A stretch of 64,000 nucleotides of DNA from Branchiostoma floridae (lineage: Eukaryota; Chordata; Leptocardii; Amphioxiformes; Branchiostomatidae), in contig NC_049992.1 in assembly GCF_000003815.2 (NCBI RefSeq), positions 9,572,311 to 9,636,310 on the forward strand. The letters are read 5' to 3'. The position numbers and the translations under genes were made by a program. Shown here one piece after another: positions 10,117 to 23,191 of the stretch. The notes beneath the pieces are model-generated. The model saw only the letters and a program-made list of their open reading frames with translations, was not told the DNA's origin and made no database searches. Every line of letters starts with the position of its first letter. Position 1 is the stretch's first letter.

Positions 10117-13100
10117 CTGTTGAAAAGACGAAAAAGGAAGGTGCAATAATCTGTTTTAATACTACATTTCGTGTATGATAAGTAAGGAGACAAACAAATC
10201 CTTCTAGTGTTTTTATTTTTCTTAAAATAAAACGTTCTCCAAGGGAGGCAAAACAAGCTGTTACTCCACTGCAGATAGATGTTAAGTAGTTGAAAGGATG
10301 AAGCCTTAAACACAAATTAAAGGGCACAAACTTATCTTATCTAAAACTGCGTAAATCAGCAGCAATTAAGACATATACTAAACATAAAGTAACTTCTAAT
10401 CATCTTTTTTTTCGTTTTCAATCAAAATTGGTATACCTCTATCTCAGCTAGTGCGCTTGCGCTGATGCCGTCCTTCATGCCCTCTGTGACGTCACGGTCT
10501 GGGTCCGTGTTCGAGCGTCTTCTGACGTCACTGTCGCCTTGGAGACCGAGTGCTTCACTTACGTCTCTGGTTTCTATAGCCGACTGGTGCTTCTTCCTTA
10601 CGTTCCTGAAAAAATTAAGCACGAAAATAATTGTTTCCCATTCCAATACTTCGATGTGTCATGCTTGATCATTATGGGAGTCAACAACAGTCACACCATA
10701 GAAACTTATTCTTACCTATTTGATTGATACAAACAACAGAATGTTGTGATATCATCATATGTTGATAGATATCGTAATATCATTATAGCCTGATATGGCG
10801 TTGTCAAATAACGTTACTCACCTTGGAGATTTTGACGGACTTGGAAGACTTGGCTTCTGCAAACTCTCGATCCCTCCTGATCCTTCCGAACTCGAGTCCT
10901 GTGCTGCATCTACTTCAGAGCTGCCCTCTGGTTGGTCCACTCTCGTTACTCTCTCGTTTGTGATTGGTTCATCTAAGGTCCTGTGTTTCGCTGACGCAGC
11001 AGCTTGCTTTCTCAACATCAGAGGACTAGCGAGGGCGTCGAATATTCGGTTGTGTGGACGGCCATGTTTGGCATCCAACGAACGATGTTTGCGCTTTCCG
11101 AATGGGCTTGTCTTCTTGGGCGCGTCCAAGGACTGTTGTTTCCTGAGGAAGACCGGGCTGCTGCTGGGGTCCGACTGTTCGTCGATGCTCCTGAGGGAAT
11201 GGTTTCCGAGAGAGTCACTGCGCACGCGCAGTTCCTGTTCCATGATGCGCAGCTCGAGCTCTTTTTTGTACTCTAAACTTTGCAGCATCTCCGCCTGATG
11301 AGGAAAAGAAATGGTCAACTTAGTTTCCGCAAAATGTGTCGTACGTACATACAACATTCGAGACTAGGAATACATAGACACATTGAGTGGTCATTAAGAA
11401 CCTCTTGCTTAACTAAATTTAGCTAAAATTCAATTGTATGTAAACTTTGTTTAAACAATGTTAAAGTTTAAACATTTCTAAAACGTTCCCGTTGTTATCG
11501 CTTTCTATCGTTGGTAGAAAAGCTGACGTGAGCTTTTGAGAACGGCCTACGAATTTTTCTTTAACCAAATCCCTTGTCAAGAGATCCTCTTGACATGTAT
11601 CGGACCTTTACATAAATTTTCTGTGTCGTTTCCCTCCGATACCTATCCCTGCCTCTATAGCATTAGACCGTGTTAGCCTATTGTTGGTGTAAGTACATGT
11701 ACATGTATACTGACCTTGTGTGTCTCGTTGACCGTGAGTTCCCTCGCCAGCTCTGTTTGCCTCAACTTCAGCTCGTTCAGCTGCTTCGTCAATGCCTCCG
11801 TCTCGACGTTATCCTTTGCTTTCAGCTTGCTCTTAGGGCTCTTATTAGGTAGATTCAATCTCCTACAAAAATCGGATACAAACCACGTGTTATACTAGTA
11901 ACACAATAGTTTCCCTTGTAAAATGTAATAAAGCACGGCGATCGCGGTTCGAAGTCATCTCAATTGGCGTTCATGACCGATCCTGACTGTCAATCACAAT
12001 TCGAGGGTGGTTACATGTCAATCAAATATTCATATTTGTATTTTGTTTCTTATTTTGAAGGAGGTGGGTGGGGCTATGGGATCGGCCGATTCACCATCGA
12101 TCATGCATCCAGTAAACAGCTTCCACTACTGGCACTAGTTGGTCACTTTTAGGACTGCTTCCTTGCCACAACGCCTCCTTGCGGAATGCAGTAACAATGT
12201 TCACTCATAGCCCAAATCGTTAACGTTAGCAGATTAGACATTTTTCTTATGCCAAAAGAAGATTATACTTTCAAACATTTTCTGTTTTCCACATCTGTCT
12301 TGTTTGAAATCCAAAACAGCCCGATTTAAATCAGCATTTAATGATTAGAGTAAATTTTTTATCTACACTTCGAACATTTTCGAAACCTTTTTTAATAGAT
12401 CTGAGATAAGTAATTGTTAGACTTATAAGTATTTTCTATGGAATATTATCCTGTATTTCCAACATGTTAAAAACTATATTACAACTATTATTTGAAAACC
12501 CTCTCGGCGACTTGGAATCGACTCTGATTCAGTAAATGCTGTCACTCTTAACTAGTCTCCAAGCAGACGTGTCAGCTGGATGAAAAAGAGAAGAATTTGG
12601 CCAAAAAGGGACAAATAAGTTGTGCCATGGGATTTCAGTCTTTTGCAGTCTATCCAGCCGGCCGGTCAGTTCACTCCTAGGAAAATTAACCCCTACGAGG
12701 ATTTCATTCCTAACTTGGCCAAAGTCCCCTATTACTATTCGGCCACTCCGGAATCTTGTAGAGACTAACTCTAAGCACTTACTTGGTGATCCCGTCCACC
12801 TTGAGTTGAGCGGAGTTTCTTCTCTGGTTCAGGATAGTTGTTTTCCTCAGTGCTCGGAGTTCCTCTTCCTCCTGGGCCCTCTCGTACTTAGCGGTGATCT
12901 CCTCTTTCTTCTTCTCGACTTCAACAGGAGAGGGGAGGACGCTCTGTTTGTCGAAAAAGAAATTTTGTCAGAAAATGAGGTTTTGATATACAACAGAGGA
13001 TGAATCAGTTGTTGATTCTATTACATGTATATGAAGACATCAGAACCTGTTCGGAAAGTGTTCACTGGCACGCTGCGAATGGTTACCACACGCATCAACT

Positions 13101-16100
13101 AAAATTGGAAACTTCAATCCGCCTTTTGCGACTTCCCGATCCCAAAAATATGCCACTTGAAGGGAGCAGATTAGGCTTACATAGGGTATAGTGTTATGAC
13201 TTGCAAAAATCTGAAAATACACAAGACATTAGGCTCAAAGTCGGTGAGTTGTAAACTTTCTTACAATACATAACGCGTCATGTTAAACCCTAGGCCCTGT
13301 GGGGCCAATACTAGGCAATATGCGGCAGGCATTAACTTTTACTGTGAGACTGTTACCTTCTTTTGTAGGATCTGTTCTTTCTGTGCCAGCACCTCGGCCA
13401 GCAGCTGCTGCTTCTGTAACTCTCTCAGCTCCTGCTGCCATTTTATCTCCAGTTCTGATCCAGACGTGTCACCGCCTGTGGACAAATTAGTCTTTGTCAT
13501 TGATGTCGTGATTGTAGGAGTTTCAGACATGACGTAATACTAGATTAATGAAGTGGGCCATTCTTCAACGTGTCTAAGATCTTTTTGATAGTCATGTTTG
13601 CTAGCAACACCTATTGGATAGACGTGTCGTTTATAGTGAAGAAGTTTATTTGCAAGTTCGTGACCGAGGGCTAATTGCAAGTACATGGTATAAACATAGT
13701 AGATATACAAGTGACAATGGACAGTTATGAACAATATTCCACTGTAATACCAGTGTTTGCTATTTCTAAACAGGTTGGGTTTGACTTCTTTTTTGAAAGC
13801 AGAGGGAGACGAAAAGCCCCACCTTTTCTAAAATTTGTGGGTTCTGCGATTTCAAGAGAAAATTGGCTTTCTGTTCGTCTGTCAATGTGAGGAAGTTGGG
13901 ATAAGTCTTTGTGTCTTCTCTAAACAGAGTGATTCTTTCGGTTTTGTTGAATGAACATTTGGAAATAAAATGTGTCCATATATTATTTAGATAGATTAGG
14001 CTTATAAAACAGTAGTTATGTACCATTAGATGTCATACTTTGCACCTTGTACGATGTTGTGAAATAAAGTTATCATTATCATTATATTGCTTAATGTAGA
14101 AGTATCAACGTTGTGATATGTTTATCATGATAATATTTGATTTGATATTTAATTCATTCCCAAAGACGAATTGCAAATGGCAACACTAAACATGAACAGA
14201 CAGTGAACATATTGTAGAACAAAGTGTTCAATCTATTGTAAGATTCTTTAGTTATTCTTTATTCCCTAATAAATAATGGTAAATATGTGTTATGGTGGTA
14301 AGGACGCATTTTACAATGTACAAGATACGTGTATGTACAGTTGAGTTAATGCCTTTTTAAAAGTTTAAGTGAAACATAAAGTATATAACTCACCCTCTTG
14401 GAATTCCCAGCTCCTGCCGTGTTCTAGATTGAGTCCCTCGAGTCCAGAGTCTCCGGACGGGGTTCTCGTTTTTTTGCCGTGTTCGTTCGCCATGGCGACT
14501 GGTAGGTCCCCAACCGAAGCCCACGTACTCTTGTTTCTCGTTATCGGCAGAACCAGGAACTGAGGAAAACAGGGTCTTTGTACTCATGTGCTTCTTAAGA
14601 CGTAAATCTAATTGTTTGAATCCAATCAAGGAAGCATTCATTTGTGATAACTGCCTACGAACGTACGTGTGTAATTGTAAGATTCAGTGAAATGGAACAT
14701 TTTACAGCCAGGTAGTCTGGTACAGACGAGGACATGGCGCAACAAAAGTACAGTGCAGAATTCGAAATTATTTCAAACATTCAAGAACAATTCAATAGTG
14801 ATAATGAGACTGAAAGTCACAATGCAACCTGAACATTTTCAAATACACACACAAAACGTTAGAATGTGTAGGTTGTACAGAGCATTTCAGAAGAATTCTA
14901 TCGAATGTATCAAATGTCAATTAAATATTAAGTCTACTCAAATGGCTGATGCCATCAACTATTACATGAACATACAGTTTGATTAAAAAACCTGTCTAAC
15001 AAACTTACCGGTAAACACTTAACGGTGGATTTTGAAACGTCAAGTCGAAGTAGTTGTATAGTAGTCTACCTGAACAAGGTGCGTCCGTGGTAACGTAGGG
15101 ACGTAAGAATCTGACGGGTCTACATGCCAGTTTGGATCGATTCGTGTCCGGTGATTGTGTAGAGCACAAACACTTTTAACTCGTTCACAAACACAAAATA
15201 GCTTTCCATCCACGCCCTCTCAAACACTGGCAGGCACTTCATATTAAATAAACCTCTGTAGAATTAACGTGTTTATGTGTGTGTGTAAGAAATGAGGCTG
15301 CATTTAGTGTTTCACTTGGTGGGACAATCACCCATAGAAGGGAAGAAGTGGAACTAAAAAAGGCCATACATTGTGAAGTATGAGTTCAGTAACGTTTCAT
15401 ATCAAATTATCCAGTCGGTGACGACGTCTTTCATTTATCAGATCATGTTTTTTTGGGGGGGGGGGGGCATGGTGAGGCTGCAACTTTAAATGCTGGTAAA
15501 GGATATGGGGCAAGCCTTAATGGTAAACATATCGAGTACAACAGCATTGCATTATTGATATCATTGCTTGATATCTTACAGTGAAAATACTTAAAGCCCA
15601 CAGCAACTAAAAAATCTCGAGCGTTGCATGTGAAATGTAACGTAGTTGAATGTTATAATCCTTCCCACGCATTTCTTCTTGTATACATGTAAGGGTGGTG
15701 TACATTCCGTATGCATAACATAGCCCTTGTCCCACAAAGAACACTTAGAACAGGAGGCAAAACAGTAGAGGCCATTTAAAGTATCCAGTATGGTCAGGTC
15801 GAGGTTTGAACTCGCGGCCTTTCAAATGAAAAGTTAATCTCTACCCCCCTCTACCGACCAGTATGCTCGTCGTATTGCACCATGGTAGTCAAGACCAGTA
15901 GTAAGGCACTAGTCATGTAATTATAACTGACTAAAATACTTAAGAAAAACGTCTGTTCTTACCGCGGAGTCGTCATCATCGGACGTGTCGGAATCGTCCT
16001 CCGAGTCAGCTGCAAACATCCCCGTCCAATCGTCACCCTGTAAATCATTCATGGAGTTGTTTAAAATAGCTGTTACTGGCGGTTGTTGGGAGGGTAACAT

Positions 16101-19100
16101 TGGATGAAATTCTTGCACGCAAGCTTAAGAATTCTACTCATATTCCAACTGTAGCTGTGAACATGTATTGACAAAAGAGGGAGCTTCATACTCAGAGCGC
16201 AGGTCGTTCGATGTTCGTGTTTTGATGCTTTCAGTCTTTTGGAAGTACATTCTCAGGGAAAAACAGCACGATAGCTTTTGGTACATATATGTACACTCCA
16301 AGCAGAGGTTGGGTGTAAAAATTGTTACAATATTATTTTCTTGACTTGCTACGCTTTCCGATATACAATAGATGGGAAAGTGTTCAGAAGCCATCCAACG
16401 TTTGCTTGGAGAGCACAGGTATACATAAATCAGTTCACAGTTAAACTTTATCATATTAGAGTTTCTCTTACCGTTGCACTGGACTTTTCATCACTGTCGT
16501 CTACCAACAGCAGCCCTTCGTTGTTAGGTCCAGGCAGGTGCTTCTCGAAGATTCCATAGCTGTCTTGGAAGCTTTTCTTTGAATATCTAAATCTAGAGAT
16601 GCTTTGGTTCTCCTCTAAGTCCCTGTCCGAAACGTCTTCACCAGAGCCGTCATCTTCTTGTGATATGATGATACTCGGGGTTTGGGGTTCGGAGCCCGAG
16701 CTACTTGAAAAACTGTTTTGCAAGATCTTACTGTTTTCTTCAACTGTATATGCTGCAACTTTAAGTGCTGTCGTCCACCGATTCAGTTCGGCTGGGTCCG
16801 TTGCAGACCAGAACGTTGTCTTGCCATTGGCCTCGGTGATCTTAAAAGAATGTGGTCTTTTCTCTGTATCGTAACTGTCCACCGTGGAGCCTGCGAGCGA
16901 GACTACCGCGTCTGGTTCGCTGTCCATTTTATGAGACTTGTAGCAGTAGAGCCGCTGGCCGCTCACAGCGCTGTAACATTTGGACCATGACAGTTTTCCC
17001 TTTCTGTGTAACTGCCCAGAGATGACTGCATCCTCGAGTTTCGTGTTGGAATCGCTTCTCATGTACTTTGATCGAACAAGCTGCCCGGTCACTTTGTCCT
17101 TAAGCGTGGAGACTTTATGCACAATGTTAACTCCTAATTTCTTTTTCTTCTGCAGCGTTGGAGACTTGTTGCCGAAAAGGTTGGACAATACTTTAGGTTT
17201 TGGAGAGTGTAGAGCCTTGCGAGATAGCTGCGGCGACGCACCCGGACTGCTTTCCCTACTCGCTCCGTCTTTGGTGGGAGTCTGCAAGGAGGATATGGGT
17301 GCGATTTGAACATGCCGCTGATCATCCTCAGAATCGCTGCTACTGCTATGAGGCTGGTTGACGAGATCCATTCTTTTCCTAGCTTGCTTTGGCGACGGTT
17401 TGTACGCGCTTAGCTTAGAGACTGCGTTTTCTTCTGAACTCTCACCATCTTGTTCGGTGCCTGAATCCGTGAAAAAGTCTGGATCGAGTTCCGAAGACGC
17501 CGTTAGCGCTTCCACCCAGGACTGCACCTCTGCTTCACTCTCTGCACTGAACACTAACTCTGCCTCTTCGAAGTTCTCGTACGAAAGTTGGAATTGGAAC
17601 TTTCCCATTCCCGATGTCGTCAAGCTGCGCGCTCTCTTGAGGGTGTCTTGTTGTTTATCGTCGTTCTCCTTGCCGTCATGGTCGTGCGGCTCTTCGCGCA
17701 CTTTTTCCGATTGAAACGTGAGAGCTCTGACGTCATATCCCGGTAGGACGAGAACCTTGACGGCCTGTTCGGAGGTTTCTTTCTCGAACATGCAGAACAA
17801 CATGTCCGCAACCACGCACCAATACCTGGTGCCGTCAGTCTCGGAAAACAGCCATCCCTGCTGATCGGGTGACGTCAGATCTGACAGAGCAACGGGGTGG
17901 CTGAGAAGTGGCAACTCTGGCCGAGTTTGTGACAGGGCAAGTTGTAAAGTGTGGCTTATGGATTCTCTTCTTCGCCCCCCTGATTTTGGCGAAGTTGTCT
18001 TCCGCATGTCGACGGAGGCTGGGAACGAGTCGTAAGTCTCAGTCATGGCTGGAGGACGACCCTTAGTCTTCTTCCCAGGCTCCTCAGGAATGCCCTCAAG
18101 ACGCCCCTCCCTCAAGCCTCTCAACTGGAACAGAAAAGTGCAGGGAAAGTTAAAAGCCTGTATAGGAATGGAGGAGGTCATTGACAGCTGCTTGAGGCAT
18201 TCCAAGAATTAGCCACCTAGTCCTTCACCGCGCCCAATATGCTCAATATGACCCGGAAAGCCCACACTTGAAAACACAGTGCGGAATGTGTAGGAGCTGT
18301 AGAAGTGATATTAGAGTCGCGGAAGAACAACGCTTCGTCTATTAAATCAAATAAGCCGAACAGTCTTTTCTGAAGATGTGGCGTAAGTGTGAACGGTTGG
18401 CTTGAGGTTGCTGTCCTTCCCCACATACTACACAAATAAGCCAAACAAGTTTTCACTGGTGACAGTCATATTTACGATGTAAGTAGATGTGGGCAGATTG
18501 TTTTCTTCTGTAAACCCAGCTTCAAGTGCGATTAGTATCTCCATAGTCGACAAGGTCGTTCTACAACCATACGTCATCTCATGTTACATGTATGGACGTA
18601 CATGTGCCGACTTTGACGGTAATGTTGACTCGTAAAATAATTTTTGTGGTAGCCATTACATTCCAATGGTATAAAAATGTGGGTGGAGCTTAGCTTGAAA
18701 ATCTGAACGTTCCCCATGCAAGGTCCTTGACCGTTCAATCCTCCATGGGACACGCCTCATTTCTCAGCCAAAAGCGCACTCGTCGTGCTAGTGGACAATT
18801 TGTCAAACCAAGTCTCTCAGCCGATTCAATACCATAACCACTACATCACCCTTGTTTTTCTGCCATGCATAACTCAAGCTAAAGCTTGGTAAGTTGTGTC
18901 GTGGATCTTTCTAGCGAAGCTATTCGATAGATATGACAGTAAACAAGGATGTGTGGCAACTTTTTTCTATCACAAGACACCTTGATAGTGTACGTACGTA
19001 CGACACACCCACGACTGTCGTACGACATATCTACGACCTTGCTGACGTAAATCAGTCGCACGAGGATTGTGGCCGGATCCTCAAATTGTTGATAAAGTAC

Positions 19101-22100
19101 CAATCTCTAACACTTTCTAAAAATCGGTTTGCGAAACAGTAAGACAGAAATACATGAATAAATGAATAGTTACAAATATCAACCATTTGAAAGACAATCA
19201 AAATCTAGCTAACAATAAAAATCTAGCTAACAATAAAAATCTAGCTAACAATTGAAATCTAGCTGGCTAACAAAATCCAACTAATATGCATAACATATAA
19301 CGTAATTAAAATAATTTTCGATCGTAGTCTTTAGTTACCAATTAGTATCGATTATGTGGCAATTCTTTATGATGATGAACACAATCAAGAGTTCAGCGAT
19401 CATGACAAAGGACAATCAACCAGCAAAATATATAAGAGACGACACAGAGTCAGACAGTATACCGTTATCTAGTAGTACAAGCGACAATCACCAGGTACTT
19501 CTCAATAATATAATACAAAACACATATAGATGTTATTTACCTGTATTTTGAAGGGTCTATTAAAGTTCAGTAAGGCCCTACGGCCCCAACATGCAGAGAC
19601 CACCATGGCTGTATTGTGAACTTCTAGGAACTAACTGCCTGGTAGGTACTACACGCCGTGGTCACGAAATGCCGGCTATAACCCCTACTTAGCCCCCAAA
19701 ACTATTGATCCGAACGTGCCGAGAGGACCCACAAGTGGCATTCCAACCCTCCAACATTCTACATACGGGATATCCTGGACGGGGACAATCGTGACGTCAC
19801 AGGAGGAGTGTGTTGGTTCGAAATCCAATATGGCGACGAACACACCGGCTCAAGTGCACACCAAACATATGTGTAGCTGTGCGTGGGTAAATGTTGAATT
19901 AAAGTTCACGGATGATCGACGCACGCCTGTGAGGCATCTACCGTCTGTCAACGGCAGATAGTTGTTGTGTTAACAAATTATGCAATACATAGAAATGGTA
20001 TATCATAACACAGTAAGAAATGTGTATGTTAAAACTAGCACCATCATCGATTCAGGAAATACTCATTTCTGATGAGGAAGCCTTGCGGAAGACTCGAGCT
20101 CACACAAAAATACATTAATACATTGCAGTATTATTTGCCAGCCGTAACCTACAGAAGTTCGAATCCTATTCACCATGTTATGTTTATTCCTAAAATAAGA
20201 CGTAACATCGACTATCATAACATCATAACACCGAATGTAACGTTAATACAATTCAGATATTTAGGTGTTGCAGACAATCTTGAGAAGGCCTCTATAACAA
20301 AGTATTTTGAGGTGGCGGTATAATGGCACTCGGTAGAATTATGCGAATGCATGTTAGGATATGTTTGGACTTTTTACCTGATTGTTCTCAATACTATTAT
20401 TTTCTAAAGATTGAGCGTAAATCGACCAGACAGGGTGGAACATTTTTTCCTTTCATTTCTAATCGGCTTGACCTTTCACAGCCTTTGTTTGGGGATATTC
20501 TAATGACTGGTTATAGGACTAACTCAATGGTGCTTTCAGTGGGTATTTCACTGTACTTAGCGACCCTTTTCTGCCAAGCGGAACATCTATAGAACTCATG
20601 ACCCAAGTTTTCCTTTTTATTTGTGAGATCCTTATTTGTGAACATTGTAGTAAGCCTTTACTAAGTCCTTTCAAGCTACTTTGTTCCTTGAGTTAGGGTC
20701 AGCGATTGTTGAGAAAGAGAAACAGCGACGGACCAAGGCTGTATTTTGGTTTTACAGAAAACGTGAATAGACTATTCTGTATTCTTGTGTCACATACGAG
20801 GGTGGGCTCTTAGGATTAGGATTACCAAATGAACTGTAACCATACGAAAAGTCACAAAAACCACTGTCCTACAAAATTTAATGCAAAACATATTTCCCGA
20901 GTCTAAAATGTCTTGCGCAATGCAATGATGAAAAAGATTAATTTGGAATTCAACATAAGCAAGAAGTTGAACGATACGGTTTGGTCCAAGAAGGCATATT
21001 TTGGATAATCAGATCACATTTTCTGATTAAAAGGTGGATAGATTTTATATATTTAGCCCGTTTAGCCACATGAAAGACTAACATCGCAACTTCTGAAAAA
21101 ATGGGATAACAAGAAGAAAAAAGGCTGTTTATTTTCTAACCAGCTTGCACCTACACTTCCTTGTAATAATAATCAATGCCATGCTCTAAGCTCTTGTATC
21201 CCGTTACACATGAGTAAGATACTATGGCCTATTTCCCACGCCTTCACTACACCTTCGTGGTTACCTGTAACGTAGACACCATACCCTACCCACAGAGTAG
21301 CATTGTCCCCGACCCTCCCAAATCTAAATAACATTACCAACGGTATTCAACTGGTAATTCAATAAGGGATTGCAAAGGAGATCGGTTCCAGTGTGATACT
21401 AATGATGCCCTGCAACGTTAGAAACAGTGTTTGTGATATCCCTCCTTTGTTGACGTCACGTACGGCCTTTGTGTGAGCCTATCCCTCATGAGATGGTGAT
21501 TAAAGCTTTGCAAGCGACAGCCATACGTGCACACATTTCTGGATGTAGGAAGATTAAAGGTTTAAGGCTAATATCCACAGTTATACCTTTCTCATTGTTG
21601 TCACCATTCATGTCCATTGCTAGCTATATCTATATGCACTTCTGAGATATATTTGCACTCATGTTCGTCAAAGCAGGAAATATAGCGCTCCCAATGATGC
21701 CTAAAGTGGTTTAAATGAATGAATGAAAGTCTTATTAAGAAGAGGCAAACATAGTGAAAGCGGTATATGCGTATACAGTGACAGCAGCTCACATTGTGAA
21801 AGACTCGAACGGTTCTGTTACCCGTAATGTTTGTCCGGACAAATATTTGTTGTTGTCAGAGAGACACTCCACAGCTGTGCGCACTCTACCAGTTACAAAA
21901 CTTCATTAACCAGAGAAGTCAGCCGAGCACAACATCAAAGATTCGGAGCTAATCATGAAATCCATCGAAAAATCTTGAGCTCTTTTTTTCTAGTTTTTCT
22001 GTAACTTTAAGAAACATCAGAGACATTCCAGAAATGTCAAGGCAGATGAAATTTTCATATAACATTATACAATAGATATATTATATGGTAGAAACATTTA

Positions 22101-22343
22101 CATGCCAAGAATTAAAATGAATCTCCATTTTTTATTTGTTCTACCGAGGATCTACACCGACTAACTCTCGTTTTGAAAATGTTTCAACACAAGCATAAAC
22201 TATATGATGAAAAAGGCTCAAGAAATAACAAAGATAGCCAATATTTTTACCTGTCTCTCCTTGTCCTGGCCATGCATATGCTTCACCCAGTCAGGCAAAA
22301 ACCTGGAAACCTTGCTTGTTGAATCGTCCTTCCTAACGAACAT
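10078..22343 (-). CDS. Double-PH-domain, coiled-coil scaffold protein (AFAP-like layout)
   Basis: Ten exons (22251-22343, 16472-18124, 15963-16037, 14394-14559, 13357-13475, 12783-12943, 11715-11862, 10822-11294, 10437-10605, 10078-10116) join with matching phases into 3,096 bases, or 1,031 residues plus stop. PH1 is about residues 117-242 (QQGWLF, YWCVV, VQSWVEAL) with a long acidic insert. PH2 is about 395-489 (ISGQLHRKGK, LYCYKS, LNRWTTAL). Between them lies a Ser-rich linker. After PH2 come an acidic segment, charged coiled-coil exons and a Ser/Arg-rich region. PH domains usually bind phosphoinositides or proteins at membranes. Two PH domains plus a C-terminal coiled coil recalls AFAP1-type actin/Src adaptors, and PH2 shares LxCYKS with them, but this assignment is tentative. 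The first exon is chosen because its phase fits and an in-frame stop lies upstream of its ATG. Confidence 0.75.
10437..10605 (-). CDS. Double-PH gene, penultimate exon
   Basis: One base plus 56 codons: NVRKKHQSAIETRD, RRRSNTDPDRDVTEG and SASALAEIE, between TTTTTTCAG and GAG|GTATAC. Confidence 0.75.
10822..11294 (-). CDS. Double-PH gene, Ser/Arg-rich C-terminal exon
   Basis: 157 codons plus two bases. It opens with a helix (AEMLQSLEYKKELELRIM) and continues with repeated RSLD/RTLD and SPVFLRK/SPLMLRK motifs. Failure to splice at AG|GTGAGT would end the protein at a TGA right after SKSPR. Confidence 0.8.
11715..11862 (-). CDS. Double-PH gene, helical exon
   Basis: One base plus 49 codons: RLNLPNKSPKSKL, then TEALTKQLNELKLRQ and TELARELTVNE. 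The acceptor is TTTTGTAG and the donor AAG|GTCAGT. Confidence 0.75.
12783..12943 (-). CDS. Double-PH gene, charged helical exon
   Basis: Phase 0 to 2. It encodes VEVEKKKEEITAKYERAQ, then EEEELRALRKTTILNQ and RRNSAQLKV. It has no long open frame of its own in ordinary ORF calls and was found from neighbouring phases. Confidence 0.75.
13357..13475 (-). CDS. Double-PH gene, coiled-coil exon
   Basis: Two bases plus 39 codons: ELEIKWQQELRELQKQQL and AEVLAQKEQILQKK, a heptad-rich helix. The acceptor is TTGTCCACAG and the donor AAG|GTAACA. Confidence 0.8.
14394..14559 (-). CDS. Double-PH gene, linker exon
   Basis: 55 codons plus one base, containing KSTWASVGDLP and GKKTRTPSGDSGLEG, from acceptor TTCCTCAG to donor G|GTGAGT. 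Confidence 0.75.
15963..16037 (-). CDS. Double-PH gene, acidic exon
   Basis: 25 codons in phase 0-0 (GDDWTGMFAADSEDDSD...) between TTTACAG and GCG|GTAAGA. Very acidic. Confidence 0.75.
16472..18124 (-). CDS. Double-PH gene, main exon with both PH domains
   Basis: 551 codons between acceptor TTCTGTTCCAG and donor ACG|GTAAGA. It encodes PH1, a Ser/Pro-rich linker with SSSDSEDD, a basic QKKKK patch and PH2. The exon ends in an acidic stretch (DDSDEKSSAT). It is the longest open frame in this half of the window. Confidence 0.9.
18125..22250. other. Large first intron of the double-PH gene
   Basis: No additional exon was recognised. It contains a 17-base tandem repeat (19199-19281). At 19792-19838 there is a palindromic TGACGTCA and a CAATATGGCG motif that together resemble CRE and YY1 promoter sites. 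Confidence 0.45.
19199..19281. repeat. 17-bp tandem repeat, about four copies
   Basis: Units of AAAATCTAGCTAACAAT repeat with decay at the 3' end. Confidence 0.9.
22251..22343 (-). CDS. Double-PH gene, first coding exon
   Basis: ATG at 22343 opens 31 codons (MFVRKDDS...FLPDWVKHM...KERQ) to the donor CAG|GTAAAA, in phase 0. A TAA lies upstream in the same frame, which supports this start. The following intron is about 4.1 kb. Confidence 0.55.
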
Positions 22344-23008
22344 TTTCAATAGCACTGAGGGCCTGTCTGTGTCTGAATCAGTAGAACTGTTTATCCGTAC
22401 AGCAGAGCCCTTCGTGCCCCGTTACCCTGAGATATTTCCATGTGAATAACCGGAATGGGGGAGGAATGGGCGTTCTTTGTGCCCCACAAGTGAACCCATG
22501 TCCCAACCTGCTGAGGGTCTAAACTCAAGAGCGCAAGCCAACCGTACATGCGCACAAATCGCTAGTGGCAAGGCGTGACATAAACAGTGTAAAGATAGTC
22601 TTCTAGGCGTGCTGACATGGGTACTTTGACAGGGAAAACTGTGGATATACAAACTACAATGATTCACTTGTAGAAGACTACTAGTATGTAATTAGGAGCT
22701 CATTATCTCTAAATATAGCCTCAATGCCCTGTACTCTTCGTTTGTATCACAGTGTTTGTTGCCATACAGAAATGCATGTTTCGCATTTTTAGACTGACAC
22801 CGGGGTGAATTCGTAAGTGGAAAACCGCATTTTTTTGTTTAAAACAAAACAAACTCTACTTTATCCGAGGCAATTGTGTCAAAGGCGCTGTATCAAAGGT
22901 CAAAAGAGGTTGTTTCTGTGATGCTGAGGCTAAGAATGGATAATTTGGACCCTGGTATTCAGAAATTACAATATCAAATCTCTTTGTTCTATCTTTAATA
23001 CTATTAAG

Positions 23009-23191
23009 TTAAACGCTAGTTCACCTTTATCCATGGGGTAACCTATATCAGATGAGCAGTGGTTTTAAGCTGAAATATTTACAAAATACCGCAATTTGAG
23101 ACCAGCGTCCGTCGACCTGATATCCCCAAATACTCTTTTTTTTAAACAATGGATAAAGGTTACCCCGCGGATAAAAGTGAACGAGCGTTAA
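23009..23191. mobile_element. MITE family B, copy with both ends
   Basis: The ends are inverted: TTAAACGCTAGTTCACCTTT on the left and, reverse-complemented, CTTAACGCTCGTTCACTTTT on the right. Both continue into ATCC.YGGGGTAACCT. Non-coding. A related but left-truncated copy is at 35280-35625. Confidence 0.75.

Noticed and set aside
14036-14092. AATAAAG followed by TTATCATTATCATTAT as a gene 3' end
   Set aside because: It lies in an intron of the - strand double-PH gene and has no upstream + strand exon. It may be the tail of an old retroelement, but no coding part was seen.
16599-17714. Several + strand frames of 90-118 codons
   Set aside because: They are antisense shadows of the large double-PH exon.
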